The notes: generated by a model not told the origin, from the sequence alone. 64,000 nt of DNA from Amycolatopsis anabasis (GCF_009765355.1 NZ_VTHK01000012.1:160874-224873); one strand, 5' to 3'. Positions 52,828 to 63,420 are shown, counted from the stretch's first letter. Made by a program: numbers and translations.

Positions 52828-53790
52828 GTGTCGAAAGTACGCGTGCCCCAGCACGAAGCGCTGAACAAGATGTTCCCCGGTGGGATAGCCGCGCGGGCGA
52901 CACTGGTCGCGCTCGGAATGTCGCATTCCGCCGTGTCCACCCGCTGCCGCCCCGAGGGCCCCTGGCGACGCCTGATACCCGGTGTCGTCATGCTGAACAA
53001 CGGCCCGCCCACGCGCTACCAGCTGAGCTGGGCCGCACTGACCCACGCCGGTGAGAAGGCCATGGTCACCGGTGTCGAGGCGGCCCGCCTGCACGGCGTC
53101 AAGCAGCTCCCCAACGACCGCCGGGTGCATGTGCTCATTCCGCATGAGAGCAAGGTCGCGACCAGCGGATTCGCCCTCGTCGAACGCACCATTCACCTAC
53201 CGGTGCCGGTGGAGATCAACGGCCTTCCGGTCGCCCCGCTCGCCCGCGCGCTGATCGACGCCGCCCACCGGATGGATCGGCTGGAGGATGTGCGCGCGAT
53301 GATCACGGACGCGGTCGAACGCGGGCTTTGCGATCCGCTGGAACTGCGGCACGAACTCGAAGCGGGCACCACGATCGGATCGGCGCTTCCCCGCCGGGTG
53401 ATCAACGAGATCGACCGGGGTGTCCGGTCCGCTGCCGAGGAGTGGGGCCGCGCCCTCATCGAGCGCAGCGACCTGCCGGAACCGGAGTGGAACGTCGAGA
53501 TCCGCGACCGCTCCGGGAAGCTGCTCGATTTCGCCGACGCCTACTGGCAGGACGTCGGTCTGGCGTGGGAGATCGACTCGCACGAGTACCGGATCGGCCC
53601 GGCTCGCCACGCGGACGCCACCGGAGACGGCACCGCGCTGGCCGCCGCGGATGTCGTCGTCGTGCGCACCTTGCCTTCCCGCATACGCCACGACCCCGCC
53701 GCGGTCATCCGGGAACTGCGTACCGCGCATCGCCAAGCCACCAACCGCCCACCACCCACGGTCACCGCTCGCCCCGCCCAGCCCCGGTAA
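52828..53790 (+). CDS. AbiEi-like winged helix plus DUF559-type nuclease protein
   Basis: A 320-residue paralogue of the gene at 46481. The N-terminal winged helix (ARATLVALGMSHSAVSTRC, PWRRLIPGVVML) resembles AbiEi antitoxins. The C-terminus has the DUF559 nuclease-like pattern LLDFADAYWQDVGLAWEIDS, with candidate Asp, Glu and Asp (WEID), then HEYR and VVVVRTLPSRI. Nuclease activity is predicted, not shown. It separates DUF4191 from RDD-glnA, a pair that is adjacent in mycobacteria. GTG start. Confidence 0.75.
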   Translation: MSKVRVPQHEALNKMFPGGIAARATLVALGMSHSAVSTRCRPEGPWRRLIPGVVMLNNGPPTRYQLSWAALTHAGEKAMVTGVEAARLHGVKQLPNDRRVHVLIPHESKVATSGFALVERTIHLPVPVEINGLPVAPLARALIDAAHRMDRLEDVRAMITDAVERGLCDPLELRHELEAGTTIGSALPRRVINEIDRGVRSAAEEWGRALIERSDLPEPEWNVEIRDRSGKLLDFADAYWQDVGLAWEIDSHEYRIGPARHADATGDGTALAAADVVVVRTLPSRIRHDPAAVIRELRTAHRQATNRPPPTVTARPAQPR

Positions 53791-53810
53791 CCGGGCGGGC
53801 GGGGCCGCGG

Positions 53811-53894
53811 CGGCAGGAAGGGACCTTCGCTGTGCCTGATCGATAGCAAAGGTCCCTTCCTGCCGACCAGCAGCAGTGAAGCTCCCTTCCCGCA
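53811..53894. repeat. AAGGGACC hairpin element, copy 8
   Basis: GGCAGGAAGGGACCTTCGCT pairs with AGCAAAGGTCCCTTCCTGCC, then a half copy AGCAGTGAAGCTCCCTTCC. It lies between the convergent gene ending at 53790 and the RDD gene ending at 53902. Confidence 0.85.
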
Positions 53895-53901
53895 GGCGAC
53901 G

Positions 53902-54384
53902 TCAGCGCATGCGGATGACGACGGTGCCGGTCAGCCGGTCGAGCCAGCTCCGGCCGTCGAGGTTCCGCAGCACGGCCGGAATGATCAGGAACGTCAGCAC
54001 GGCGCGCACGAACGCGCGCCACCCGCCGACCATCGCGGCTCCGTCCAGCCGTGCCACCCGGATGCCGAGCGCCGCCATACCCGGGGTGAAACCGAAGAAT
54101 GTGACCGGGACTACGGTAAGCACGGCCCACACCACTCCGGCCCAGAGGTTGTAGGACTGCATCAACGCGGAGTCCTGCAGGTCGGGCCGCATGAACAACG
54201 AGGTCACCAGCGATGCGAGCACCAGGTCGAGGACCAGTGCGAGCAGGCGGGCGCCACCGCCCGCCACCGCGCCGGCCCCGCTTTCGGGCAGGCCCAGCCG
54301 TTCACCTCGCCAGCGCGGCGGCTCACCGTCGCCGCCCAACGCCGCGTTGGGTCCGGATAACCACTCGCCGGTCCATCTCGCCAC
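53902..54384 (-). CDS. RDD-family membrane protein
   Basis: A 160-residue protein with three or four helices. GGGARLLALVLDLVLASLVT carries the family's Arg-Asp motif, and GFTPGMAALGIRVARLDGA and RSWLDRLTGTVVIRMR complete it. By memory it corresponds to Rv2219A, near glnA. Function unknown. GTG start at 54384; it is divergent from glnA. Confidence 0.85.
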   Translation of the reverse strand: MARWTGEWLSGPNAALGGDGEPPRWRGERLGLPESGAGAVAGGGARLLALVLDLVLASLVTSLFMRPDLQDSALMQSYNLWAGVVWAVLTVVPVTFFGFTPGMAALGIRVARLDGAAMVGGWRAFVRAVLTFLIIPAVLRNLDGRSWLDRLTGTVVIRMR

Positions 54385-54452
54385 CCGTCCAGGGTATGCC
54401 GCTGGCGCCGGCCGCATCCGCCCTGGTCCACTACCCGATATCCACCCATCCG

Positions 54453-54468
54453 TTAACATCGGCGAAAC
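54453..54468. promoter_or_regulatory. GlnR-type box upstream of glnA
   Basis: TTAAC-N6-GAAAC (ATCGGC between) matches the actinobacterial GlnR box GTNAC-N6-GAAAC at nine of ten defined positions or fewer by one. It lies 90-105 bp before the glnA start, as expected for nitrogen-dependent control by the OmpR-type regulator GlnR. Confidence 0.6.
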
Positions 54469-54557
54469 ATCCGGGTGATGGTCGGGCAACACCGCGCTCT
54501 TAGCGTGAGCCGAAGAGAGTATTGCCGACGGCAACGAATATGAAGGAGTCACCGAGG

Positions 54558-55982
<1,425 letters not shown>

Positions 55983-56007
55983 CCGTACGTCGGCGATAAC
56001 CCGGACA

Positions 56008-56053
56008 CGCCGGCGGCGAGGAGTGGAAACACCCTCGCCGTCGGCGTTTCTTT
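56008..56053 (+). terminator. glnA intrinsic terminator
   Basis: ACGCCGGCGGCGAGG pairs with CCCTCGCCGTCGGCGT, with TTTCTTT immediately after. It lies 25 bp beyond the glnA stop. Confidence 0.9.
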
Positions 56054-56150
56054 GTGCTGGGCGTGCTGGGCCTGGACCGCGCTCGCGGGGGTCGCCAACT
56101 ACGCGACCGGCGGCAGCATCGCGCTGAGCTACCCGGTGCACACCGAGTAG
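56052..56150 (+). other. Short Trp-rich frame, possible gene remnant
   Basis: A 32-codon frame from TTG 56052 ending ...GSIALSYPVHTE. It starts inside the glnA terminator T tract and has no ribosome binding site, so translation is unlikely. It may be a fragment of an older membrane-protein gene. Confidence 0.15.
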
Positions 56151-56156
56151 CAGCGG

Positions 56157-56573
56157 TTATTCGGCGGTCGACAGAACCTTGAGATCGACTCCGGCGCGCT
56201 CGAACCGCGCGCGTGGGTCCTCGACCAGCTTGCGGCGCTCGAGGTCCATGAGGCCGAGGGTGCAGCTGATCTCGGCGGCAAGCGTGCCGTCGAGTTTGTA
56301 GATGTTCGAGTTCATCTGGAAGGTCTTGCCCTCGCCGAACACGGTGTCGCAGGTGACCTCGACGACGTCGCCCGCGCGCAACTCGCGGCGGAACCGGACA
56401 TGCGTCTCGAGGATCACCGAACCGAGCTGCTCTTCGCGCAGGCCATCCGCGAGCACGCCGGCCCGCTCCAGCAGCTCGAGCCGCGCCACCTCGGCATACG
56501 AGTGGTACACGGCGTGGTTCAGATGTCCCAGCGTGTCCAGCTCGTAGTGCCGAACCTTGATCTGGACGCGCAT
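56157..56573 (-). CDS. Acyl-CoA thioesterase, hotdog fold
   Basis: A 138-residue protein. VRHYELDTLGHLNHAVYHSY contains the active-site Asp of the 4HBT/YbgC-like family, and FRRELRAGDVVEVTC follows. Substrate unknown. ATG 56573 is chosen; GTG starts a few codons upstream (to 56594) are possible. It lies between glnA and glnE, interrupting the classical pair. Confidence 0.85.
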   Translation of the reverse strand: MRVQIKVRHYELDTLGHLNHAVYHSYAEVARLELLERAGVLADGLREEQLGSVILETHVRFRRELRAGDVVEVTCDTVFGEGKTFQMNSNIYKLDGTLAAEISCTLGLMDLERRKLVEDPRARFERAGVDLKVLSTAE

Positions 56574-56636
56574 CGGCTCCCGCTCACTCACCACCTCACC
56601 CTAAGTCGGCAGGACATTCCGGGCGCAGCGGATGTG

Positions 56637-56715
56637 AGCAAGGGAGCTTCACTCACGTCTCGCGGTAGCAAAGGTCCCTCGCTGCCGGTGAGCTGGAGCA
56701 AAGGTCCCTTGCTCC
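56637..56715. repeat. AAGGGACC hairpin element, copy 9
   Basis: AAGGGAGCTTCACTC with GTAGCAAAGGTCCCTCGC and AGCAAAGGTCCCTTGCTCC partners; degenerate nested hairpins. It ends at the glnE stop codon (56716) and precedes the thioesterase start region. Confidence 0.75.
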
Positions 56716-59697
56716 TCACCCTGGGATCTCGTAGAAGAGGCGCTGCACGACGGCATGGGCGCGGCGGGTGGTGCGGCGGTAGGCGTCCAGGAATTCGCCC
56801 GGGTCGTCCTCGGCGGAGTAGCCCAGCACGCGTGCCACCGCGGCAAGTTCGCGGCCCGAACTGGGGACCTCGTCGACCGCCTTGCCACGCACGAGCATCC
56901 CCGCGTTGCGGACGCGGGTAGCCAGCAGCCACGCCTCGGTCAGGGAGTCGGCGTCGGCCTGATCGACGAGCCCGGCTTCGGCCAGTGCGGCGAGCGCGCC
57001 CGGGGTTGACGTGGTGCGCAGTTCCGGCACCTCGTGGGCATGTTGGAGCTGGAAGAGCTGCACGGTCCATTCCACGTCGGCCAGCCCGCCCCGGCCCAGT
57101 TTGGTGTGCCGGGTCGGATCAGCCCCCTTGGGCATCCGCTCGGTCTCCACCCGGGCCTTGATGCGGCGCACCTCGCGCGCTTTGGCCGGCTCCAGACCAC
57201 CGTCCGGATACCGGATCGGGTCGATCGCGGCGACGAATCGCTCGCCGAGTCCGGTGTCGCCCGCGACGAACCGCGCGCGCAGCAGCGCCTGCGCCTCCCA
57301 CACCTCGCCCCAGCGCTGGTAGTAGGCCCGATAGGACTCCAGCGTGCGCACCAGCGGACCGTTGCGTCCCTCGGGTCGCAAATCCGCGTCCACCACGAGC
57401 GCCGGGTCGGAACTGGGCGCACCGAGCATCTTGCGCACGGTTTCCGCGACCGAGGACGCGTACCGGACGGCGTCCGAATCCGGCACCCCGTCGGCGGGTT
57501 CGCAGACGAACAGCACGTCCGCGTCCGAGCCGTAGCCCAGTTCCGCGCCACCGAGCCGGCCCATACCGATCACCGCGATACTCGCGGGCTGGCTGCCCAG
57601 TTCGGCTTCCCGCTTGCGGATCGCCGCGGCCAGCGCGCTCTGCAGCACGGCGACCCATACCTTGGACAACGCTTCGCAGACGGCTCGCACGTCGAGCAGC
57701 CCGAGCAAATCCGCCGAGGCGACCCGCAACATCTCGTGCCGCCGCAGCGAACGCGCGGTCGCCACGGCCGCGTTGAGGCCGGGCTGCCGCCGGACGGCGG
57801 CCCGGAGCGAGGTCGCGACCTCGGCGGGTGAGCGCCCGGCGAGGCGTTCCGGATCGCCCAGCAGTTGCAGCACCTCGGGCGCGCGCGCCAGGAGATCGGG
57901 GACCAGTCTCGAGGTTCCGAGCAGGAAGGCGAGCCGTTCCACGACCGCGCCTTCGTCCCGCAGCACCCGCAGGTACCACGGTGTGGCCTCCAGCGCCTCG
58001 GAAACCTTGCGGTAGGCGAGCAGGCCGCCGTCCGGATCCGGCGTGTCCGCGAACAGGCCGAGCAGCACCGGCAGCAAGGTCTGCTGGATCGCCGCCCGCC
58101 GGGACACTCCCGCGGTCAGCGCCTTGATGTGCTGGAGCGCCCCGTCCGGTGCCGCGTACCCCAGGGCGGCCAGCCGGCTGGCCGCCTGTTTGGTCGTCAG
58201 CCGCAGGGCGTCGGTCGGCACGTTCGCGACCGACTGCAGCAACGGGCGGTAGAACAGCTTCTCGTGCAGGCGGCGGATGCGCTGCGCGTGCCGGCGGAAT
58301 TCGGCGAGAAGCACCTCGCCCTCACCGCGCCCCCGGGCCGGACGGATCCCGGTGGCCCTGGCGAGCACGCGCAGTTCGGTGATCTCCGACGCGGCGGGGA
58401 ACAGGTGGGTCCGGCGCAGTCGTCGGAGCTGCAACCGGTGCTCGACCTTGCGCAGGAACTCGTACGAGTCCGCGAGCTCGGCGGCGTCCGCCCGGCCGAC
58501 GTAACCACCCGCGCCCAAGGCCTTGAGGGCATCCATAGTGGACGCCGAACGCAGTTCGGGATCCACCCGGCCGTGCACGAGTTGCAGCAGTTGCACCGCG
58601 AATTCGACGTCCCGCAGCCCGCCGCGGCCCAGCTTGAGCTCGCGCTCGGCCAGTTCCGACGGTACGTGTCCCTCCACCCGGCGACGCATCTGCTGGACAT
58701 CGGGTACGAAATTCTCGCGATCCGCCGCCGACCACACCATCGGGGCGACCATCTCGGCGTATTGCCGCCCGAGGTCGGCGTCGCCGGCCACCGGGCGTGC
58801 CTTGAGCAGCGCTTGGAACTCCCAGGTGCGCGCCCATTTCTGGTAGTACGCGGTGTGCCCGTCGAGGGTGCGGACCAGGGCTCCGGCCTTGCCCTCGGGG
58901 CGCAGCGCGGCGTCGACCTCGAAGCAGGCCTTGCCGACGACGCGCATCATCGTGCTGGCGAGCCGGGTCGCGACCTGCGGATCGCCGTCACCCACGAAGA
59001 TCACGTCCACGTCGCTGACGTAGTTCAGCTCGCGTCCTCCGCATTTGCCCATAGCGATCACGGCCAGGCGCGCCTCGTCGGCAGCCCCGATCTCGTACTC
59101 GGCGACCGCCAGTCCCGCGATCAGTGCGGCCTCGGCGAGGGCGGTGAGCCGCGCGGCCACGTCGGCGTACGACGGCCGATCAAGGCAGGATTCGACCACG
59201 TACCCGAGGTCGGCCGCGGCGATCTCCAGCAGCAACGCCCGATATGCGACCCGCAGCGCCTGCTCCGCCGCGTTCTCGGTGAGCGGCTCCCGCGTCCCGC
59301 TGCCGACCGCGGTCAGCAGTTTGGCGGTGTACTCCTCGGTGGCGGTGGCTGGCGATCCGGCGAGACCGCGCCACCGGCCGGGCGCGCCGACCAGGAAGTC
59401 GCCGAGCGCGGTGGACGTCCCGAGCACGCCGATCAAGCGACCGCGCAACGCCGGATCCGTGCGCAGTGCCGCGGCGAGTTCGGGCCAGCCGGACTCGTCG
59501 GATTCCCGGATCCGCTCGAGGCCGCGAAGCGCCAGATCGGGGTCGGCGCTCCGGGACAGGGCGACGAGGATCTCGACGCTGCCGTCTGTCGGGCCGCTCG
59601 CCCCCCACCAGCCCGCCGCGCGCAACTGCTCCTCGGCGCGGCCGTCGGTGAAGCCGTACCTCGCCGTCGACGCGCTGGCCCGGGCTCGCTCTGTCAT
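56716..59697 (-). CDS. glnE: Glutamine synthetase adenylyltransferase/deadenylylase
   Basis: A 993-residue bifunctional enzyme. The N-terminal nucleotidyltransferase has MGKCGGRELNYVSDVDVIF and the C-terminal one GMGRLGGAELGYGSDADVLF. It adds AMP to the GlnA tyrosine when nitrogen is plentiful and removes it when nitrogen is scarce. ATG 59697 follows GAGGGG closely; GTG 59700 is the alternative. It is close to its substrate gene glnA. Confidence 0.96.
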   Translation of the reverse strand: MTERARASASTARYGFTDGRAEEQLRAAGWWGASGPTDGSVEILVALSRSADPDLALRGLERIRESDESGWPELAAALRTDPALRGRLIGVLGTSTALGDFLVGAPGRWRGLAGSPATATEEYTAKLLTAVGSGTREPLTENAAEQALRVAYRALLLEIAAADLGYVVESCLDRPSYADVAARLTALAEAALIAGLAVAEYEIGAADEARLAVIAMGKCGGRELNYVSDVDVIFVGDGDPQVATRLASTMMRVVGKACFEVDAALRPEGKAGALVRTLDGHTAYYQKWARTWEFQALLKARPVAGDADLGRQYAEMVAPMVWSAADRENFVPDVQQMRRRVEGHVPSELAERELKLGRGGLRDVEFAVQLLQLVHGRVDPELRSASTMDALKALGAGGYVGRADAAELADSYEFLRKVEHRLQLRRLRRTHLFPAASEITELRVLARATGIRPARGRGEGEVLLAEFRRHAQRIRRLHEKLFYRPLLQSVANVPTDALRLTTKQAASRLAALGYAAPDGALQHIKALTAGVSRRAAIQQTLLPVLLGLFADTPDPDGGLLAYRKVSEALEATPWYLRVLRDEGAVVERLAFLLGTSRLVPDLLARAPEVLQLLGDPERLAGRSPAEVATSLRAAVRRQPGLNAAVATARSLRRHEMLRVASADLLGLLDVRAVCEALSKVWVAVLQSALAAAIRKREAELGSQPASIAVIGMGRLGGAELGYGSDADVLFVCEPADGVPDSDAVRYASSVAETVRKMLGAPSSDPALVVDADLRPEGRNGPLVRTLESYRAYYQRWGEVWEAQALLRARFVAGDTGLGERFVAAIDPIRYPDGGLEPAKAREVRRIKARVETERMPKGADPTRHTKLGRGGLADVEWTVQLFQLQHAHEVPELRTTSTPGALAALAEAGLVDQADADSLTEAWLLATRVRNAGMLVRGKAVDEVPSSGRELAAVARVLGYSAEDDPGEFLDAYRRTTRRAHAVVQRLFYEIPG

Positions 59698-59712
59698 CAC
59701 CCCTCACCGTAA

Positions 59713-59920
59713 TGGGCAGGAAGGCAGCAAGGGAGCTTTGCTACGGCAAGTCGGCAGCGGGGGACCTTCGCTGCCCCGGCTCCGCAGCGAGGGACCTTTG
59801 CTCCAGGCGCGCCCGGCAGCGGACTCCGGCGAAACCGGCAGGAAGGGACCTTCGCTCTCGATAGCCGGTAGCGAGGGAGCTTTGCTCCGGTTGTTCTGGA
59901 GTAAAGCTCCCTTCCTGCTT
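59713..59920. repeat. AAGGGACC hairpin element, copy 10 (multiple)
   Basis: The largest cluster in the window: at least six half copies in 208 bp, including AGCAAGGGAGCTTTGCT, GGGGGACCTTCGCTGCC, CGAGGGACCTTTGCTCC, GGAAGGGACCTTCGCT and AGCTCCCTTCCTGC, able to form several alternative hairpins. It lies between the start of glnE and the end of the phosphate transporter gene. Confidence 0.8.
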
Positions 59921-59925
59921 CGGGG

Positions 59926-61068
59926 TCAGGCGGCGAGGCGTTCGGGTTCGGTGCCGGGGGCGGACGGCTCGGGGACGTGGAAGCTGTGCGCGGTGACCGG
60001 TTTGCGGCGGGAGAGCAGGTAGACGCCGGCGCCGACGGCGACACCGCCCAGGCCGACGCCGATCGTCCCGGCGGTTCCCAGGGCGGCGATCTTGCCCGCG
60101 ACCGCGCCGACCACGGCGGCGGCGGGCAGGGTGAACAGCCAGGCGATGACCATGCGACCCGCCAGGCGCCAGCGGACCGGTGCGCCGCGTCGGCCGACGC
60201 CGGAGCCGAGTACGCCGCCGGAGCACACGTGCGTGGTGGACAGCGGGAAACCCAGGTGCGACGACACCAGGATGACCGCGGCCGAACTGGTCTGCGCGGA
60301 GAACCCCTGCGGCCCCTCGATATCGGTGAGTCCCTTGCCCAGCGTGTAGGTGATCCGCCAGCCACCGAGGTAGGTGCCGAGCGCCAGGGCCAGCGCCGCG
60401 CTGACGATCACCCAGGCCGGTGGGGTGGAGCCGGGCGCGAGGTGGCCCGAGCTGATCAAGGTCAGCGTGATGATGCCCATCGTCTTCTGGGCATCGTTGG
60501 TGCCGTGCGCCAGCGACACGAGCGAGGCGGAGATGATCTGGCCGACGCGGAATCCGGACACCCGCTTCTCGGGCTTCCTGGTGCGCACGAAGTACCGGTA
60601 CACCAGGAAGGTCGCCGTCATCGCGACCACACCGGCGATCACCGGCGACGCCACCGCCGGCAGCAGCACCTTGTCCAGGATTTTCATGAAGTGCACCGAG
60701 TCGCTGCCCGCGGCGACCCAGGTCGCGCCGATCAACCCGCCGAAGAGCGCGTGCGACGAGCTGGATGGGAGCCCGACGAACCACGTGAAGAGGTTCCAGA
60801 TGATGGCGCCGATCAACCCGCCGAACACGATGGCGGGGCCGACCTTGCTGTCGTCGACCAGCCCGCTGGAAATCGTCTTGGCGACCTCAATGGACAAAAA
60901 CGCGCCGGCGAGATTCAGCACCGCGGACAGCGCGACGGCGACCTTGGGACGCAGTGCGCCGGTTGCGATCGACGTGGCCATCGCATTGGCCGTGTCGTGG
61001 AATCCGTTCGTGAAATCGAAGACCAACGCCGTGGCGATCACGACGACGACCAGCAGCGTAGGGTCCAC
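59926..61068 (-). CDS. Low-affinity inorganic phosphate transporter (PiT family)
   Basis: A 380-residue protein with about ten helices. Both inverted-repeat signatures are present: DFTNGFHDTANAMATSIATG near the N-terminus and SLAHGTNDAQKTMGIITLT in the second half. It cotransports metal-phosphate with protons. The GTG at 61068 is used. No PhoU-like gene is adjacent. Confidence 0.94.
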   Translation of the reverse strand: MDPTLLVVVVIATALVFDFTNGFHDTANAMATSIATGALRPKVAVALSAVLNLAGAFLSIEVAKTISSGLVDDSKVGPAIVFGGLIGAIIWNLFTWFVGLPSSSSHALFGGLIGATWVAAGSDSVHFMKILDKVLLPAVASPVIAGVVAMTATFLVYRYFVRTRKPEKRVSGFRVGQIISASLVSLAHGTNDAQKTMGIITLTLISSGHLAPGSTPPAWVIVSAALALALGTYLGGWRITYTLGKGLTDIEGPQGFSAQTSSAAVILVSSHLGFPLSTTHVCSGGVLGSGVGRRGAPVRWRLAGRMVIAWLFTLPAAAVVGAVAGKIAALGTAGTIGVGLGGVAVGAGVYLLSRRKPVTAHSFHVPEPSAPGTEPERLAA

Positions 61069-61161
61069 CCCGACCTCCGAACCCGTTGGGACTACTTCCG
61101 CAACGTACCTGACGGAGGTACCCGAGCGTTAAGGTGCCGTTAGGACTTTCGTCGGGGGGTG

Positions 61162-61917
61162 TTACACGAGCGGCAACGTTTTACCGGAATCGGCGGCTGG
61201 TTCCAGCGTCCCGTCGGCCAGTCGGACGAACCGGTGCGCGAAGGGTCGCCAGGTGTGCGCGATGTCGGCGTGCACCTGGGTGAGGCTGTCGGTTTCGAAG
61301 ACACCCGCACGGGCGAACGCCGCCATCTCGGGATCGTCTCGCGCCCATTTCCGTACGATCTCGGGGGTGGTTTCGATGTGGAACTGGACCCCGTAAACGC
61401 AGCGGTTCAACCGGAACGCCTGGTTCGGGTAGGCCGGTGCCGAGGCCAGCAACTCCGCGCCCGACGGCAGCTGTTCGATGGCATCGTTGTGGAACTGCAG
61501 GACATCCTGCATCAGGGGCAGGTCCGCGAAGAGCGGATCCATCCACGCCAGGTCCTTCTTGGACACCAGCGCGGGACCGACCTCGGGTCCGTTGCCGCCC
61601 CGCACCACGCGGCCGCCGGTGGCCACGGTCAGCAGCTGGGCGCCGAGGCAGATTCCCAGGGTCGGCAGGCGCGCGGCGGAAGCCGTGGCGAGCAACCGGC
61701 GAACGTTCGCCAGCCACGGGTGATCGGCGTCGTCCTCCGCGCCCATCGCCCCGCCGAGGCACACCAGCCCCTGGTAGTGGTCGAGGTTTTCCGGCAGCTC
61801 CTCCTGCGGCGGCTGCCGTACGTCCAGTTCCGCGCCGGCCTCGATCAGCCAGTCACCGAACGGGCCCGGCGGGTCCAGCGGGTCGGGCTGAATGATCAAC
61901 AGTCGTGGTGTGCTCAC
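61162..61917 (-). CDS. Class I glutamine amidotransferase
   Basis: A 251-residue stand-alone GATase1. The nucleophile is in LGICLGAQLLTVATGG and the His-Glu pair in GVQFHIETTPE. Family members remove ammonia from glutamine or hydrolyse gamma-glutamyl compounds; the true substrate is unknown. Confidence 0.9.
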   Translation of the reverse strand: MSTPRLLIIQPDPLDPPGPFGDWLIEAGAELDVRQPPQEELPENLDHYQGLVCLGGAMGAEDDADHPWLANVRRLLATASAARLPTLGICLGAQLLTVATGGRVVRGGNGPEVGPALVSKKDLAWMDPLFADLPLMQDVLQFHNDAIEQLPSGAELLASAPAYPNQAFRLNRCVYGVQFHIETTPEIVRKWARDDPEMAAFARAGVFETDSLTQVHADIAHTWRPFAHRFVRLADGTLEPAADSGKTLPLV

Positions 61918-61938
61918 CCTGTCCAGCGTATCCCCAGC

Positions 61939-61990
61939 GATAGGAAGGGACCTTTACTTCCGGTGAAGAGGAGTAAAGGTCCCTTCCTAC
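61939..61990. repeat. AAGGGACC hairpin element, copy 11
   Basis: GATAGGAAGGGACCTTTACT pairs with AGTAAAGGTCCCTTCCTAC. The right arm covers the stop codon of the GNAT gene (TAG, 61987-61989), so the element defines that gene's 3' end. Confidence 0.85.
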
Positions 61991-62832
61991 TTCTTCGCGA
62001 CCGGGAACGCCAGGCGGAGGACCTGGTGCCGGGTGAGGAAGCCGAGGCGTTGGTAGATGGCGTTGGCGACGGGGTTGTTCGCGTCGGCGTGCAGGACGAC
62101 GTTCCGCACGCCGTTGTCCAGGACCTGCCGGGTCACCGCCGCGGTGACGGCCGACGCGTAGCCGTGGCCTCGCTGGCCGGGCGGGCTGTACACGAAGCTG
62201 ATGCGCGAGACGCCGCCTTCCGGCGCGCGGCCCAGGGCCATCGAGACGGGATTTCCGTCCACGCACCAGAGGCCGTGGACTCCGCCCTGCGCCATGGCGA
62301 CCCGCACCACCTCGGCGGAGTCCTCGTCGGGCGTGACGACCGGCTCGAGCTCGGTGGTGAAGTCCACGCGCCATCGGGCGATCCGGGGAATGTCGGCCGC
62401 GGTGGCGACGCGGAACTCTCCCCGAGGGCGGCGCGGTTCCGCGAGGGAGTCCAGGACGTAGAGCCACTGCTGGGACACCTGGCGCACCGGCCCGCCGGTG
62501 ACCCGGGACCACGCGTCGCCGAACGCTTCGGCTGGTTCGCGCGGCCCGGAGACCGCGGTGAGCTCGACGCCCGCATCGCTGAGCGCGGCGGCGACGGGTG
62601 CCGCGGCCGCGACCGGCAGGCCGCTGACCCCGGCGGGCCGGTCACCGTCGCCGATCATCACGCCGCACAACTCGCCCCGATCGCGAACCGTGACGAGCAC
62701 TGCCCACTTCCCGGTACGTTCGACGTTGGCCAGCGCGGTCAGCGCTCCGGTATGCGCGACCGGGTCGGCCTCGTAGAACGGCCGCGCGTAGCGGACGAAT
62801 TCCGGGACATCGGTGTGCAGAGTGATCTCCAT
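61987..62832 (-). CDS. GNAT-family acetyltransferase
   Basis: A 281-residue protein with an N-terminal half related to GNAT folds and a C-terminal GNAT domain. SFVYSPPGQRGHGYASAVTA is the acetyl-CoA binding motif A and NAIYQRLGFLTRHQ motif B. Substrate unknown. ATG 62832 is used; its last codon is set by a hairpin element. Confidence 0.88.
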   Translation of the reverse strand: MEITLHTDVPEFVRYARPFYEADPVAHTGALTALANVERTGKWAVLVTVRDRGELCGVMIGDGDRPAGVSGLPVAAAAPVAAALSDAGVELTAVSGPREPAEAFGDAWSRVTGGPVRQVSQQWLYVLDSLAEPRRPRGEFRVATAADIPRIARWRVDFTTELEPVVTPDEDSAEVVRVAMAQGGVHGLWCVDGNPVSMALGRAPEGGVSRISFVYSPPGQRGHGYASAVTAAVTRQVLDNGVRNVVLHADANNPVANAIYQRLGFLTRHQVLRLAFPVAKK

Positions 62833-62884
62833 ACGCACACGATCACACCGACGCCGGGACGCGGTCCACGGAAATATGGGCGGA

Positions 62885-63328
62885 TCAGCAGGCACAGCCG
62901 ATGGCGGGCGCCGGGTCGGCGGCGCGCTCGCCTTCGACGGGGTATCCGGCCAACTGCCAGGCCGTGATGCCGCCGGCGAGGCGTTTGACCTGGAAGCCGA
63001 GCTTGGCCAGGTTGAGCGCTCCCTTGGTCGCCGCGTTGCACTGGAAGCTCTCGCAGTAGCAGACGTAGACGAGTTCGCGATCAAGGCGAGCGGTCGTTTC
63101 CCGGGTCATCTCGCGGTAGGGCAGGTTGATCGCACCGGGGATGCGTACCGCGGCGAACGCCTCCGGCGCCCGGGTCTCCACGACCAGGTAGCCCTGCTGG
63201 TTGCCGCCGAGCAGATCACGGACGAGGTCGTCGGGGTCCACGTCGAAAGCCAGTTCGGCGGCGAAGTACGCGGCCGCGGCCGGTGGCGTCGCGGCGGGTT
63301 GGGCGAGTACGCGGGAGGGATTGGTCAT
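62885..63328 (-). CDS. Rhodanese-like domain protein
   Basis: A 147-residue protein. YLVVETRAPEAFAAVRIPGA and INLPYREMTRE are rhodanese, and the active-site loop CYCESFQCNAATKGA has Cys residues in place. The C-terminus ends IGCAC, an unusual double Cys tail. It might transfer sulfur or act in stress tolerance. It is divergent from the Lrp gene. Confidence 0.88.
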   Translation of the reverse strand: MTNPSRVLAQPAATPPAAAAYFAAELAFDVDPDDLVRDLLGGNQQGYLVVETRAPEAFAAVRIPGAINLPYREMTRETTARLDRELVYVCYCESFQCNAATKGALNLAKLGFQVKRLAGGITAWQLAGYPVEGERAADPAPAIGCAC

Positions 63329-63420
63329 AGCTCAATCCTCCGGGCCCGCGGGCTGTGTTCCCATGGTCGAATCCAGGTTCCACACCGCCAAGACCTGGGA
63401 TTTCAAGCCCGCGTGCCCGG

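Noticed and set aside
61069..61161. PHO-box-like direct repeats before the PiT gene
   Set aside because: GTTAAGGTGCC and GTTAGGACTTT are only loosely repeated and do not match the GTTCACC consensus.
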